Below, piece after piece: positions 35,316 to 56,440 of a stretch of 64,000 nucleotides of DNA. The DNA is taken from assembly GCA_028583405.1 (NCBI GenBank), contig CM053261.1, positions 18,025,825 to 18,089,824 on the forward strand, in the 5' to 3' direction. Within the stretch, counting starts at the first letter, position 1. Each line of letters begins with the position of its first letter. The position numbers and the translations under genes are program-made. The notes beneath the pieces are model-generated. The model made no database searches and was not told the DNA's origin. It saw only the letters and a list, made by a program, of their open reading frames with translations. Origin of the DNA: Pogonophryne albipinna. Lineage: Eukaryota > Chordata > Actinopteri > Perciformes > Artedidraconidae.

Positions 35316-38303
35316 TGCATACATTTCTTCCTCATCTCCAAAGTAGAAAGCTACACCCCCCCCCCCCCTTCTCCCGCCTCCCCCCTCCTGCATATTTCAT
35401 AAAAGGTTGGTTTGGGAAACACACCCCTTCTCTCTCTCTCTCTCTCTCTCTCTACTCCCTCCCTGTCTTCCAAGCCGGGCCCAACCCAGATCCCCATTCT
35501 CTCCCTTTGTCATTCATCTGGCCTCATCCTTTCACTGCCAGGATAAAAGAGCCCGGTGCATTGTGGGTAGGCTCAGTTTAAAGAAGAGTCCCCTCCCCTG
35601 TGTGTGTTGTGGGAGAGCTGGTTTTATGTTACCCCCACACACTCAAAAACTTTCCAACACACACTCCTGTCTTGTGCTCTCTTTCCAAGCTCTGTGCCGC
35701 AATTCAGCTCAATGCTAACAACCTGCTTTTGCACACACTTGAATGTATCTTTCAATCATTCATTTATAATAATTCCCTCAAATGATCTTTCACGTCACTA
35801 ACCCCTTCCCATAAGCCGTGTACCACTACAAATTAAATAAACACTGTTAAAGGTGGACATTCATGTCAATTTCTGTGATCTTTCTTGTAAAAGATGTACT
35901 TGTGATGGTGAAATGACCCTACAAATGGTTGGTTGAACTGTTAAACCACTCACACTTTATCTGACTGGCCATGAGTCAAAAAAAAGTGGAACACAATGAT
36001 TCATTTTGAGCCAAGTAATACTGTGTTAGTGTTTCCAATTTCATGAAAAAACAAAAGCTTATGAGTGAAGTGAAGCCTTTAAATGAACATTTGCAGTCAT
36101 TTCTTTCTTCTATATTACTTGTTAAACCTATAAAGACCGAAGACACTATTAGTTATACGTCTCAACACCTATATATCTGAGTTTAAAGCTCTCATTGAGT
36201 CATGTTTTGCCCATTTCATTGAAATGCTGTGTTGCAACTGATATTACGCGACTGGGAGGGTCGTGGGAAAAGGGACACTACAATACGTCTTCTTGCATGT
36301 CCAACCTGTTGGTGTTGAAACATTTGCTGGGTGTCGTCCTGCTGCAAACGTTTGAGCAATGAGGGTTAGAAATGTGCTTTAAACAACAGTTTGTGGTTTG
36401 GGAGTTTTCATTTCAGTGTGATGCTGGATTTAAATTCTCGGTGAAAAAAAAGAGTTATTGTTATTATTGAAGCAGCTGTTTCTTTCTGAGCTGCTGCTGA
36501 ACCATCACTGACCTCAAATGTTCTGATGCATTTGATTTGTCGGATCCAGACTCCAGGAGAGTTAGATGTTTTGATGCTGTGGCGGTCCGAAGGGGCTCGC
36601 TGCTCGCCCGCTCGTCCTTTCCTCTCTCCCTCCCAGTCTCTCACTTCTGCAGGATGTTTTTGTTGAGCTGGGTTCCCTATTGTTCACACACTGAGTTGGC
36701 TGGCCTCCCAGGGCTGCTGCTGACTGCTATAGGCCCCCTAATAGGTTCTTCATGTGCTTTGGCTTTCCTCGCTCCTCTTGGTCTGGAGCTTCAGTGAGCC
36801 AGACAACACAAGGCATTTTGGGAGGAATCCTGCAGACATGACTGTGAGAGAAATCAGATGAAGAAATATCCAGACGACTTAAGAGAGCAGCTTTGAAATT
36901 ACTTTATTAAAACAACGTAACTGAAGCAGGACGACACACAGCAAATGTTTCAGTTTACAGTTTATGTTGTCTGTTTTCGCATTTTAGACATAAATGTAGT
37001 AAAATATAGTTTTTGCGTCGATGTTACAGCAGCTGCAATCAAGTGCGTCTGTGTGATAATCTTCTATCTCCATTCAAAAGGCCATTGTTCTGCGTCTCAT
37101 CAAATATTCATATCCATGCTTACACCCCTCATTTAAAGGGTTACACTTGATCTGTGGGACACAAATTTAACTGAACATCTTGTGATATGTGTGAAACGCA
37201 GTTTAATTGGTTTCGCAACACTAAATTCCTCATTCTCTAACGGCTCCTGTACAAAGAGGCGAGCTTTGTTTGTGAGACTGTGTAATACTTCCTCAAAGGG
37301 CCTTCGTATTGACATGATTGCCGTCTGATTGGGAAATAATGTAATACAAACGGCTCTTCTGAATTAGTTTTTTATTTAGGACGAGAACACGTATGAGGAA
37401 CTTGCTGCAGCAACCTGCGGCCACATAAAGAGGAACTAGTGCAAGTGTTGAACAGTTTTTCCCATCTCTTAGTTTTATAGCACCTGTTATGGCGGGAAAA
37501 TGTGTGTTCTTATCATTATTGGTACATAGAGTTTGGTATTTCAATAATAAATGAACTATGCGGCACAGAGCTATAGCAGGCCGAGCATGTTGTGACACAC
37601 CTGTACGTTTGAGATTTCTTTCATGAAGTTGCTCTTATCCCGTGTATGCTCCACGTTATTTGTAACTGTACATTGCAATTAGCCATAAGTACACCTTTGG
37701 CTCTATTTGAGTATTTTTACAGTGCATTATTAACCAAAATATGGGTCCTCCTCCACTGATGGTTATAAAACCATATTTATACCTACTATAATTGAGTATA
37801 TTGGGCAATTAAAAGGGCAAAAATACTCCACTTTCATATTTTCACCTGATAAATTGATATGATGAACCTGTTGGCAAACAGTTTGCCCATTTGCAGATCC
37901 AGCAGAGCAACATAAGCATTATATGGGGTTGTTTTTGTACAAAATAATGTGAATCCTAAATCCTCTCTACTTTAATCTCTGTTTTGGTCTCCACCAACTC
38001 CTCAGGAAGATATGTATGTAAACAAAGCAGCCTCGATAATGTCCATTTGAATTTTCCTACATTACCCAAGGCGCTTTGGTGTCTCTTGCTCTAACATCAT
38101 CATCTTTATGTGACCTGACTGAGAGAGAGTGGAAACAGCATCAAACGTCTTGAGAGGTGTTTTTCTTTCTATTGTTGAATGATGATTCATTGAGGTGATA
38201 AAAAAGGATCTAAATCTTTATTTGTGACACTTTGATCTTAAAAGAGTCTTACAAGACTCAACAAAACTTGCTTAAGTTAGCAAACATTAGCCACTATTTT
38301 TAT
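35316..38303. other. non-coding stretch
   Basis: A CT dinucleotide run lies at 35,430-35,452 and a 13-15 bp C-run near 35,354-35,368. No exon, RNA gene or bordered repeat was recognised before the TTAA element. Confidence 0.5.
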
Positions 38304-38307
38304 TTAA

Positions 38308-38688
38308 AGGTGGGGTATGTAATTTATTTCAGAAACACTTTTTGTTATATTCCATGGAATGCTCTTAACATCCCGATAGCAATGAATATATTAAATGCTT
38401 TGACAATAAATATATAAAAAAAATGTCATCTGTGGAAGCCGTGGTGCTGTAAAAAGCACGACCAATCATTTTAGCCGGGGCTAAAATAACTGGATGGCCT
38501 ACCTGCCTGTCAGCCTTCCATCTGTGCACAAACTTATCTCGTGCCCTCATTGGTCATGTGCGCGTTCGTGTGTGTTGGAGGAGGGGCTCTGTAAGGAAGT
38601 CTGAAGGAAGAGGCAGATTTTTTCCGGTTGTGTACTCTCAAATTCTAGCGCACTCGAGCTGGTTTCTCCAAAATTACATACCCCACCT
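38308..38688. mobile_element. TTAA-flanked inverted-repeat element, copy 3
   Basis: Same family as 599-2534 and 10,752-11,196: it begins AGGTGGGGTATGTAA, ends TACATACCCCACCT, and has TTAA on both sides (38,304-38,307 and 38,689-38,692). It is 381 bp. The left arm has lost a short segment after AATTTATTTCAGAAAC, and the internal palindrome has shrunk to TTTAGCCGGGGCTAAA, so this copy is more eroded than copy 2. Confidence 0.85.
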
Positions 38689-39704
38689 TTAACAGGTCAG
38701 ACTGTAAATAAAACATATTTAAAGGAATACTTCACCCACAAGACGATCATTTGTTTATCAATAACTCCTCCTGCTACCATGAATTACCTTACGGATTATC
38801 CCAAAACCGAGTAAATTCACAACGAATTGCGATAAATGTGGGCCGCATTTACACAATTTGTGAAGTACAATCCAAGTCTCATGTATCAAGGCATTTTCAT
38901 TCAAACCTTACAATTCAAATTGTTTATGTTGGGAGCATATGACTTAATAAATGAAGAGTCTGATATTTTTTAGGATAGTTTTGCTGTTAAATGTGGCTCC
39001 CATTTTAAGACTTGTTTCTTCACATATTCAGGGTTACACCGGGTGAGTAACTGATACACAAATCCCAATTTGAGGTGAAAAGTGTTCCTTTAATGTTCAA
39101 TTTCCTAATTCAAATGTTCAAAGGTTTACTTTGTTGTAATCACAGGTAAAGATCAGAGCCGGCCCGACCCATTAAGCGACATAAGCGGCCGCTTAGTGCC
39201 CCGCAGCCACTAAGGGGCCCCCTAGCAACAACAAAAAAAAAAAATGTAAACATATTTTTTTAAATAAAAAATCCAAATAAATCTCAGTACACCGTTGCCA
39301 TGATAAGTATGTTTAATTATTTGTGTTAATATGCCTAGATTGCCTACTCTCAAGGTAATGCATTATATTATTGAGTCAATAATATAATACATTAATCGTG
39401 CTTTACCTGAACCTCATCATGACACTAGAGAGGACGGCAGGAATGTAATTTCCCGTGTTCAGTGAATGCAACAGAGGCAAGACACCCGAGGCCTGTACTA
39501 CGAAGCTGGTTCAACCTAACCTGGATATGTTTGAGTTAGCCGGTTGGCCTAATCCAAAACATACGCGCTCTCGCTAAACTGTACTACGACGCAGGTTACA
39601 TGAAAGGGGTGGTATTTGGAGCATTCGACCAATCACAAACATGAACAAGCATACTGACAGCGCAGCATCATACTTCCTGAATGAAAAGTCAACTATATAA
39701 TTAG

Positions 39705-40712
39705 CAGCGACGTGCAGCCAGGGGAGGCAGGGGAGGCAGAGCCTCACCTGTCATACTCCAATGTAACGGAAAAACAACTAAAGAAAAACGAAATAGTAAT
39801 AATAATAAAATGTCTCCACTGATCTGTGTTGTAAATGTGATTTATGTATGATTCCAATCGCTTTTTATAGTCAAAATCAGCAAATTTGCCGAGCTCCGCT
39901 ACAACTACGGATAGCAAAGAGAAGTGAGGCAGGGACGAGCTCTGCCTCTCGTAAGCCCACAGTAACTGTCTGGAGCGCGGGCACTAATTTAACGCGGGCA
40001 CTTATTTTGTGAGCGCGCTCAATCCAGTTACTGTGGGGTGAGGTGAGGCACGGATGAGATCTGCCTCACCTCAGAATGCGTCACCCCACAGAAACTGTCT
40101 GGAAAGCGGGCCCTAAGCGCATGCCTGCCCCATCTCACTGTATGTCACCAATGTAATGTTTGTAGATCCCTTTATTACATTTATCCTCGCCATCCATAGT
40201 CTCTAAATAACTTATTTCACGTATATATGATATTTAGGCTCGCTGGTCTCATCATACAACGGCAATGAACAAAGCACCAGGGGAGGCAGCCATAACCTCT
40301 GCCGCACTGAAGGGGGCGCAAGTGAGCCCACAGGTTCTTGTTGCTACTGTTATTCTACGCAGGGACGGGAGACGCAAACAACAAACTAGACTTTTGAAAC
40401 TGAGATAAGGAGGACTTTTACAAAAAAGTAATAGATATTGTTGTCCAGAAGGATAGCATGGACTTCATCTTCAAGTCAAGGTAAGACCCCAATTGTAATG
40501 AAAATGGGATCTTACTAAGAAAGAACAATCCAATATTTAGATTTTGGGTATCCTTTTGTTGAACGGTCTGTTTAAAATGAATCGAAGCATCAGACTAAAA
40601 AAGCTTTTGAAAATAACCGAATATTTCGATTAAGGTCAACATATAATATTTGTAAATCTGACTCTGAAAGAGTCAGTGCCTCACCAGCCATGAACCTCAC
40701 CGCACGTCACTG
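39705..40712. mobile_element. hAT element family A, copy 2
   Basis: The ends CAGCGACGTGCAG and, in inverse, CAGTGACGTGCGG are flanked by the 8-bp duplication ATAATTAG (39,697-39,704 and 40,713-40,720). The 1008-bp sequence is collinear with copy 1 (20,606-22,623) and lacks the hAT nested there, showing the empty site at about 40,380-40,395. It is inserted in the element at 39,488-41,972. Confidence 0.95.
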
Positions 40713-41495
40713 ATAATTAGACAAATATGAAGAAGTTAAACTTTAAACATCCATGACTTAAACACTTTATCCAGGATAAAAGCCACATAGCTGCACCTGC
40801 AAGGTGAATACAGCTGGTAAAAGAAAAAGTGTTTGAATGCGTACATTAACAGGTTTATGATATCACTGCCCCGTCTAAGACACGATCTGACTTTAATTAC
40901 ATTTGTCTCGAGTGTTTCGTCAACTTAATGTGTTGCTTAAAATAATACTTCTGCATACAGTAGCCTATGTGACACTGTGAGTGTTGCACGGCCAGATACG
41001 GCTCAGCTGACTCAGATAAGGAAATATGATACATTATGATGTGATATGCCGCGGACTGTACTTAATGTTACTCTGATCCGGTTACTTATGTTGTGGCAGA
41101 TATTTAAGTAAGCTTTCTTAACGCTAATGTTATAATGGTCAGATTGCTCTGAAGATGGGAGGTGATATTCTATTAATGGTCACGTTCACACAGTCGGTGA
41201 TTTTTGCCGGCCGTCTTTCCGGCAACGGCAGTTTTTCTGTATTTCCTTTCTCCTGTAATATGACTTGATCGCTTTAAACTCCGCACACTGAGCTCTGATT
41301 GGTCAGCAGGCAGTGCTTTCACTGAGTTGAGCTCTTAGCCTGCAACCTAACCTGCTCCGGGGCAGGTTAGCCGCTCAGCATAAGTTACCATGGAGATCTA
41401 GCCTGCTAAAAAGAGAACCAGCTTCGTAGGACCGGAAACCCCGAGTTTTCCCTGAAGTTAGCCGGCTAAGCAAAAATCCTGCTTCCTAGTATACC

Positions 41496-41960
41496 CATAC
41501 TTGCCAACCTTGAGACCTCAGAAATCGGGAGCATTTCAAAACCGGGTACATGTTAATGTTAATCATTGTAGATTAACATTAACATGCTTATTGTAGTTGT
41601 AAGTGCAATGCCTTGCGGCCTGTAGCACCATCCTTGATGGAGCATATGTGTGGGCTGGACCTGTATTTTTCAGGAAAGGAGTGAGCAGAGGGTCGTGTTG
41701 TCGATTCTTGTTCAGTTTTCTGTGACTATCTGCCTCACCCTCTCAGACTTTCAGTTGTGCACGCTACTAAAGAGACACGCTACCATGGAAACCAAACAAT
41801 GGTGTAGCTGTATTAAAGTCCGAGTGGAAACAGTCGTGAGTAAATCTGATTTAGTCAAAAATCGGGAGAAATGCGGGAGAAATATAACCCCGGGAGGAAA
41901 CCGGGAGAGGGCAGTGAAATCGGGAGTCTCCCGCAAAAATCGGGAGGGTTGGCAAGTATG
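41496..41960. mobile_element. 465-bp hAT MITE
   Basis: The ends CATACTTGCCAACC and its exact inverse GGTTGGCAAGTATG are flanked by the 8-bp duplication AGTATACC (41,488-41,495 and 41,961-41,968). It has landed in the right terminal repeat of the element at 39,488-41,972. A perfect 16-bp hairpin lies inside at 41,549-41,586 (CATGTTAATGTTAATC, 6-nt loop, inverse). Confidence 0.95.
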
Positions 41961-42091
41961 AGTATACCCCCCAGACCAACCAGAGAGTTGAATGGAAATA
42001 AACATCTGTCTTATTGGCTGGCGGGTACCTATCATGTGAGCTGTGACAATGTTTAAAAATAAACTGTCAGTCAGACTCAGAGTTTTTGAAG

Positions 42092-42471
42092 ATGGACATA
42101 AGAACATTTTTTCTTAAAAAAGACGACAATTCTCAAGTAGAGATGGCAAATCCGGATCATTTTATGGACTCGGAGTCTTCTGAGTCAATCATTGAAGAGA
42201 TCCGGATCATACGAGTCATTTGAGTCATTTGAGTCATATGAGTCAGCATGACCAAGACCGTAGAAATCCTACCGGTGAAACCGAAAAGTTGTTGCATTTA
42301 ACCAGCATATTAAACTAACGTTACATTAACCTCCGCTACACAGTGTCTTTTGCTTTAATAAAACATGTGTGTGTGTGTGCATTTTAAAAAATAAGTGTTT
42401 TGCATTATATGTATATAGTTATTTTAATATGTTCCTGTACTTAAGCTAATTTTGCACAATTGTGTTTTCAT

Positions 42472-42527
<56 letters not shown>

Positions 42528-43418
42528 TGTATAATTACATTTTATATATTCTAACTGTTTTGCAATTTTCTATCATTTGTTTCTTTTTGTGTGCCATGTT
42601 CAAAATAAACGAGTTTCCAAGTAAGATCCTTATTGGAAATGCACATATTATTACAGGAGACTGTTGCACAACATGAACATTGTGTTAGAAGTCTACACTG
42701 AAACTTAATTTAGAGCCGGAAAAATCGCGGGATCCGTGAATCCAGGTCAATGATCGAGAGAGACCAGTAGCCTACGAGGACTCAGAGCCGTAACATATAG
42801 CAGGCAGCAGATCCAGAGATCCAGCAGACTCGTCCCTATGCACGAATCTACAGCAGACTCAGCCCCTCCTCCGGCTCGCACGGCTCCCGCGAGTCCCACG
42901 GCTCCCGCGAGTCCCACGGCTCCCTCGACGAGTCGCAGGCAGACTCAGAGATTTGCGGACTCACGGCTCACTCACGGCTCACGGCTCACTCACGGCTCCC
43001 GCGAGTCCAACGGCTCCCGCGAGTCCCACGGCTCCCTCGACGAGTCGCAGCAGACTCAGAGATTTGCGGACTCACGGCTCACTCACGGCTCACGGGACTC
43101 TCGCGGGAGCCGGAGGAGGGGCTGAATCTGCTGTTGATTCGTGCATGGCGACGAGTCTGCTGGATCTCTGGATACAACAACGTTGTAATGTGATTTTACA
43201 CGTTATAAAGAGAGTAAAGAGTGACGCAATTTATAGTTTTAATTTTTACGTCACATCAGGTGTAGGACTCAAAGGACTCGGGTTAATCGAGAGGGAGACT
43301 CGTCACGACCGGCTCATTACTAGGATCCGGGTTAATGATCCGGATGAATCATGACTCGCCCATCTCTATTCTCAAGTGGTGGCTCACACAACAACCACAG
43401 AGCCATCACTTGAGCCAG
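42092..43418 (+). pseudogene. hAT transposase first exon, interrupted by a nested hAT
   Basis: From ATG 42,092 the frame reads MDIRTFFLKKDDNSQ. It is broken at 42,138 by the 1231-bp hAT and resumes at 43,377 with VVAHTTTTEPSLEPG, up to a donor-like CCAG|GTAAAC at 43,418. A start of the type MDIR.FF.K is common in hAT transposases with a TTF-type zinc finger. The remaining transposase could not be followed downstream, so the gene is dead. Confidence 0.6.
42138..43368. mobile_element. hAT element nested in the interior of the 6-kb hAT
   Basis: The ends TAGAGATGG and, in inverse, TAGAGATGG are flanked by the 8-bp duplication TTCTCAAG (42,130-42,137 and 43,369-43,376). Inside are a (TAA)n run (about 42,475-42,525) and a long internal inverted repeat with arms at about 42,811-42,885 and 43,100-43,176. 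Between them is a roughly 109-bp tandem duplication of CGGCTC/CGAGTCC-rich sequence. The proline/serine-rich frames across it are low-complexity artefacts. Confidence 0.92.
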
Positions 43419-43686
43419 GTAAACAAGGTATGTAAATGTCAGTAAACTTCCAAGTTATGCGAACAATGTAAGCAAAGCATACATTACAGCTATGTTGACG
43501 TTACTTTGAATCGCGGGGTAAGCTAAACCGTTAGCAAGTAGCTATAGTTAGCCAGATATATTAAATAAACACTTAGTCATACAATCTAAATGTAATGTTT
43601 TTTAGCGTTACCTGGTGATTTCAAAGAAAGCTCTCTGGGAAATGTTGAGTTACTGTTCGACATGAAGCTAGAAGCATACCTTACAG

Positions 43687-44044
43687 CAGTGCTTCTCAAA
43701 GTGTGGTCCGCGGACCACTGGTGGTCCGTGAGCGCCCCCTAGTGGTCCGTGAGTATATTGGTAACATTTCACATTTGAAATAAATAAATACATTTAAGTT
43801 TTCCGCACTCTCGCGGGAATATCTCCGCAATGGAACGAGCTTAACTTTCACTTTCTATTGCATGATAAAGCCCAGGGCAACACCTTCGTCACACATCTTG
43901 CCACTTGTTTGTAGCATTTTCAGGCGATTTATAATCTGTTCTAGAAAAACGATGTGTTTTGGGATATTTGTGGAGTTAGGTGGTCCGCGAGTGTTTTTTT
44001 ATTGGTTAAGTGGTCCTTGGTATGAAAAAGTTTGAGAAACACTG
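43687..44044. mobile_element. 358-bp hAT MITE
   Basis: The ends CAGTGCTTCTCAAA and, in inverse, CAGTGTTTCTCAAA match at 13 of 14 positions. The interior repeats GTGGTCCGCG/GGTCCGTGAG motifs at both ends. Flanks CCTTACAG and CACAGCAG share only the last bases, so the duplication is not clean, perhaps because a related element starts 5 bp further on. Confidence 0.75.
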
Positions 44045-44049
44045 CACAG

Positions 44050-44760
44050 CAGTGATTCTCAAATGAGGGTACGCGGACCGCTTGGGGTACGTTGGGGTAC
44101 TGCAGGGGGTACGTGAGATTTAAAAAAAAGGTTAATAAAAACCCATGCATGATTACAAAAATAATCTTAGTACAATAAGTTAAATAGAAAACACAATTTT
44201 ATATAAAATATTCCTAGAACCACCAAGGGGGTCCTCATATAAACATGTCAAATGTGTGTATTGTATTTTATAGTTTTTCACAATATATCATTTTGTTCAT
44301 TAGTTTGTTAAACATATATTACTTCAGTTGAAAAACTCCTTGGAAAAATCTGTTTTTATAAAAACGTTATATCAAAAATGTTCGGAGTCGGTCAGGGGGT
44401 GCACTGCCACAGTTGATCCGGAGTTCTGTCAGTTAAAGTGTTTCATAGTTAAGTCAACCTCGTACTGAAATATATGGATGTTATGTGACAGTATTTCTGA
44501 GAAAAAGTCAGCTGAAATGGTGGCATAGTTGCCACTGCTTTAAGTGTCAACAGCATGTTTGAACGTATTTGCAGCAGTAAATGTGGCTGTTTGGCCACTT
44601 ACGTTGCCATAACAACACCTGAATTTAAATGTGCAACCTCTTTTTGTGACAGATTTTTGCAAGAAATTATAATTCTCCGGAATGATATTCCTATTGACAG
44701 CTAGTTTCTTTGTGAACATTATGAGATGGACAGCCAGAGAGAATAAATGAAAAACAATTA
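44050..44760. mobile_element. truncated hAT-type element (right end not found)
   Basis: Its left end CAGTGATTCTCAAATGAGGG starts 5 bp after the previous MITE and continues with the GGGGTACG-repeat typical of a separate fish hAT family. No inverse end was found before 45,159, so the right border given is arbitrary. Confidence 0.4.
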
Positions 44761-45167
44761 TGAAATACTATATGACAAAACAAGAATACAGTTTAAGTGA
44801 TTTGTAAAATATCCATAAAGAAAAATCTGCTTACAGTTCTGTTTCATATGGGTGTTGAGAGATGTATCCATAGATCTCTTAATTTTGCTCTCAAAGTGCA
44901 CCAGATTGATGCTTTTAACTTCAATGTTTTAAAGAAAATCTTCCCGGGGGAGCATGCCCCCGGACCACCCTAGAGGAGGTGAGGACCCCCGTAGAGGAGG
45001 TTAGGTCCACGGTGTTTACATGCTTATTTATACAATATGTGTGCTTATGCTAACATCATAAGATGGTTCCGTGTTGTGTGTAGTGAGAATGTGCTAGAGT
45101 GAGGGGGGCCCCCAAGCCAAAGCTCGCTTAGGACCCCCAAAAGTCTAGGGCCGGCCCTGGTAAAGAT

Positions 45168-46627
<1,460 letters not shown>

Positions 46628-46741
46628 ATTCCCCTGCTTTGTTTAGAACTGCAGACCATACCTCCACACACACAAACTGACACCTGTCCTTGAGTCGAGT
46701 TGCATCTCCCTTCTTCCTAAAAACACATTAGAGTCACAGAT

Positions 46742-51930
<5,189 letters not shown>

Positions 51931-53749
51931 CAAAGAGAGGTCAATCAAAGCAGAACGGACCCTATTGTCACACACTGTGCGGAGACAGTGGAGGATTTCT
52001 GCTGGTCAAGGGTCATTGGCTCTGGATTGATTTAAAAGCAGAAATAATGACACGCGGAAAAACAACATTTGTGAACTCACACTGGCAACTTTTGACACAA
52101 ACACATTTTGATATTCTTAAACCTGACCAGTGTGCGGTTCCTTACACACCAGGGAGGTAGATAAATGATATTGCACAGCTCAGCACCTTTGGCCACTACG
52201 TGAGGCGAATACATACACGGCTCACGCACAAAGGGAAGAAAAGAGCTTCATTCATAGCTGCTTCTATTAGTTGCCTGAATTTATCGCCTCTTCGTCTAAA
52301 ACATCCCTCTTTAAGGACAATACAACTTCTCCATGGGTGGAAAACAACTAATTACAAGCACTCTTGTGCTTTTAATTGAGCAGATTCTTTTCATCAATTC
52401 CACCTATAAAAATAACCCCAAAAAAGTGTTTAAATTAGAGTTTGGATCAGGCAGACTGCTAAATATAGTGTTTATATTGGGCAAAAGGCTGTACATTACA
52501 CCTTTTATTTAAGTTAATGAATGATGTATTGAATTATTTGTATATGCATATAATGTCATCTATTATCACATATTACTTTTTTATAACTTCAATAATATAA
52601 TTTAAACATAATATAAATATTGATATGTATTGACTTTCAAAAGGCTATAGGCTTTTACAACTAATATTTTTCAATGTTACCTTCAACAAGCAATTTCGCA
52701 TCTACTTTAGTCACATTGAAGTTAGCATGTTTTTCTTGCTCCACGCCTCAAATTTCTTCACACATTTTTCTGGATTCTGTGTTTTTGGAGCAAACATCTG
52801 TTGGATCTCAGACTTACAGAAAACACTGAGAACACACAGCTGGTTTTTTTGGGGGGGGGGGGGTTAGCGCCTGGTCTTTAAATGTCCGAGGCCGCCAGTT
52901 GTTCTGCCATGTAATCAGAGTTGAACTTGGAGAAGGAAAGAAAGTGATGTCCAACACAAGATGAGAGAGTTTGTGTGTGTGTGTGTGTGTGTGTGTTCGT
53001 GCATGCGTGTGTGGGGGGGAGGTCTTCTGTCGGCAGGACAATAGACAGTGGCAGCAGCAGCTGACCAGAGAATCCCTTCTTCTTTTGTCATCGTGTATAA
53101 TGACGTCTCCACCACACACACACTCTCTCTCCCTCTCCCTCTCTCTCCCCCATCACTACTCATCCCCCCTCCCTCCCTGCTTGATTTGGCATCAAGAGAC
53201 TTCTGCATGTTCTTTCTCTCTTCCATCCTTTTTCCTGGCATCTCTCCTTTAGCCATTCCTCCCCTGTGCACAGTTCTCTCTATATATCATTGTCTGTGCG
53301 CATGTGTCTTTCTATGTCTGTGTTTGTGCAAGTACGCAGGTTTGTATATGTGTTTTGCAGCCTTTGCTCCTAAAGAATGTAACCTCTGAGACGCTCTCCA
53401 AACTCAGTAAATATCTCCACTACAGGCCATATGTTATCTGTGTGTGTGTCTAGCTCCCATCTGTGTGCAACCTGTGTGTATTTACGTCTGTTTCGCTTTG
53501 TACAGCATGTTCTTGCCTTCCCTGTATCCACTTTTGTATTTTCTCTATCTGTTTTTGGTTAAGTGTAGGACTTTTTATTTGCAGCGGTGGAAGATTTTGA
53601 AATATCAAAAAGCTCCATTACAACAATGTACCAATAAGCCATGCTTCCATATTTAGAAATAAATATTCTCAACAAAACCAATCATAAGTAAAAGCAACTC
53701 TGTAAATGATACTTGAGTTTAAAGAACCCCCATGGTTTTAACCCAGCTT
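51931..53749. other. non-coding stretch
   Basis: A 14-bp G-run lies near 52,850-52,863, a GT run at 52,973-52,996, and CT-rich sequence at 53,116-53,180. No exon was recognised. Confidence 0.5.
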
Positions 53750-54236
53750 CCCCAAATGTCTTTCTTTTGGTGTCTATATACGCTGGGATCCGGAGTCATG
53801 GATGATCCTGCGGTCCTGTGTCCTGCATCGCGAGCCCTGGATCTTGAGTCGTGGCTGTGGTCATGGATCATAGGTCCTGGATGGATATCCTCGTGGATTC
53901 ATCTTCCTATTATACACACATGCATTTCCAAACATTTGGACTACCTATGTTGCAAATGTATTATCTTTTCAATTTACACACGGCATCTATTGCACGTCTG
54001 TCCGTCCTGGGAGAGGGATCCCTCCTCTGTTGCTCTCCCTGAGGTTTCTCACATTTTTCCCTTTAAACTGTGGGTTTTCTTTGGAAGTTTTTCCTTGTAC
54101 GATGTGAGGGTCTAAGGACAGAGGGTGTCGTATTGTCATACTGATATTTTGTACAAACTGTGAAGTCCACTGAGACAAATGTAACATTTGTGATATTGGG
54201 CTATATAAATAAACATTGATTGATTGATTGATTGAT
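53750..54236 (+). mobile_element. retroposon 3' region with ATTG tail
   Basis: The segment contains GGAGAGGGATCCCTCCTCTG, TTTGGAAGTTTTTCCTTGTA, GATGTGAGGGTCTAAGGACA and GATATTGGGCTATATAAATA, and ends in (ATTG)5 at 54,217-54,236. This series is a very common fish non-LTR 3' end. No reverse transcriptase is present and the left border is approximate. Confidence 0.65.

Positions 54237-56440
<2,204 letters not shown>

Larger units (their letters stand above)
39488..41972. mobile_element. TIR element nested in the 6-kb hAT, superfamily unsettled
   Basis: The left end GAGGCCTGTACTACGAAGC pairs with the inverse of the right end, GGGGGGTATACTAGGAAGC, at 13 of 19 positions once the nested 465-bp hAT is removed. 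It resembles fish elements with CCTGTACTACGAAGC termini. A second GCTTCGTAG block near 41,420-41,432 lies just inside the right end. A C-rich flank makes the target duplication unreadable, so borders are good to a few bases and the superfamily is open. Confidence 0.6.
39154..45159. mobile_element. large hAT element hosting several nested insertions
   Basis: The termini CAGAGCCGGCCC and, in inverse, CAGGGCCGGCCC are flanked by the 8-bp duplication GTAAAGAT (39,146-39,153 and 45,160-45,167). It is 6006 bp as it stands, including a roughly 2.5-kb inverted-repeat element, three hATs and one or two further hAT-type MITEs. Its own interior shows a transposase-like start (MDIRTFFLKK) at 42,092 and a G/C palindromic stretch near 44,945-44,975 that resembles one in the 12-13.8 kb block. 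Confidence 0.9.

Noticed and set aside
42838..43354. Pro/Ser/Arg-rich open frames that look like a secreted or disordered protein
   Set aside because: They lie entirely in the tandem CGGCTC/CGAGTCC array and inverted repeat of a hAT element.
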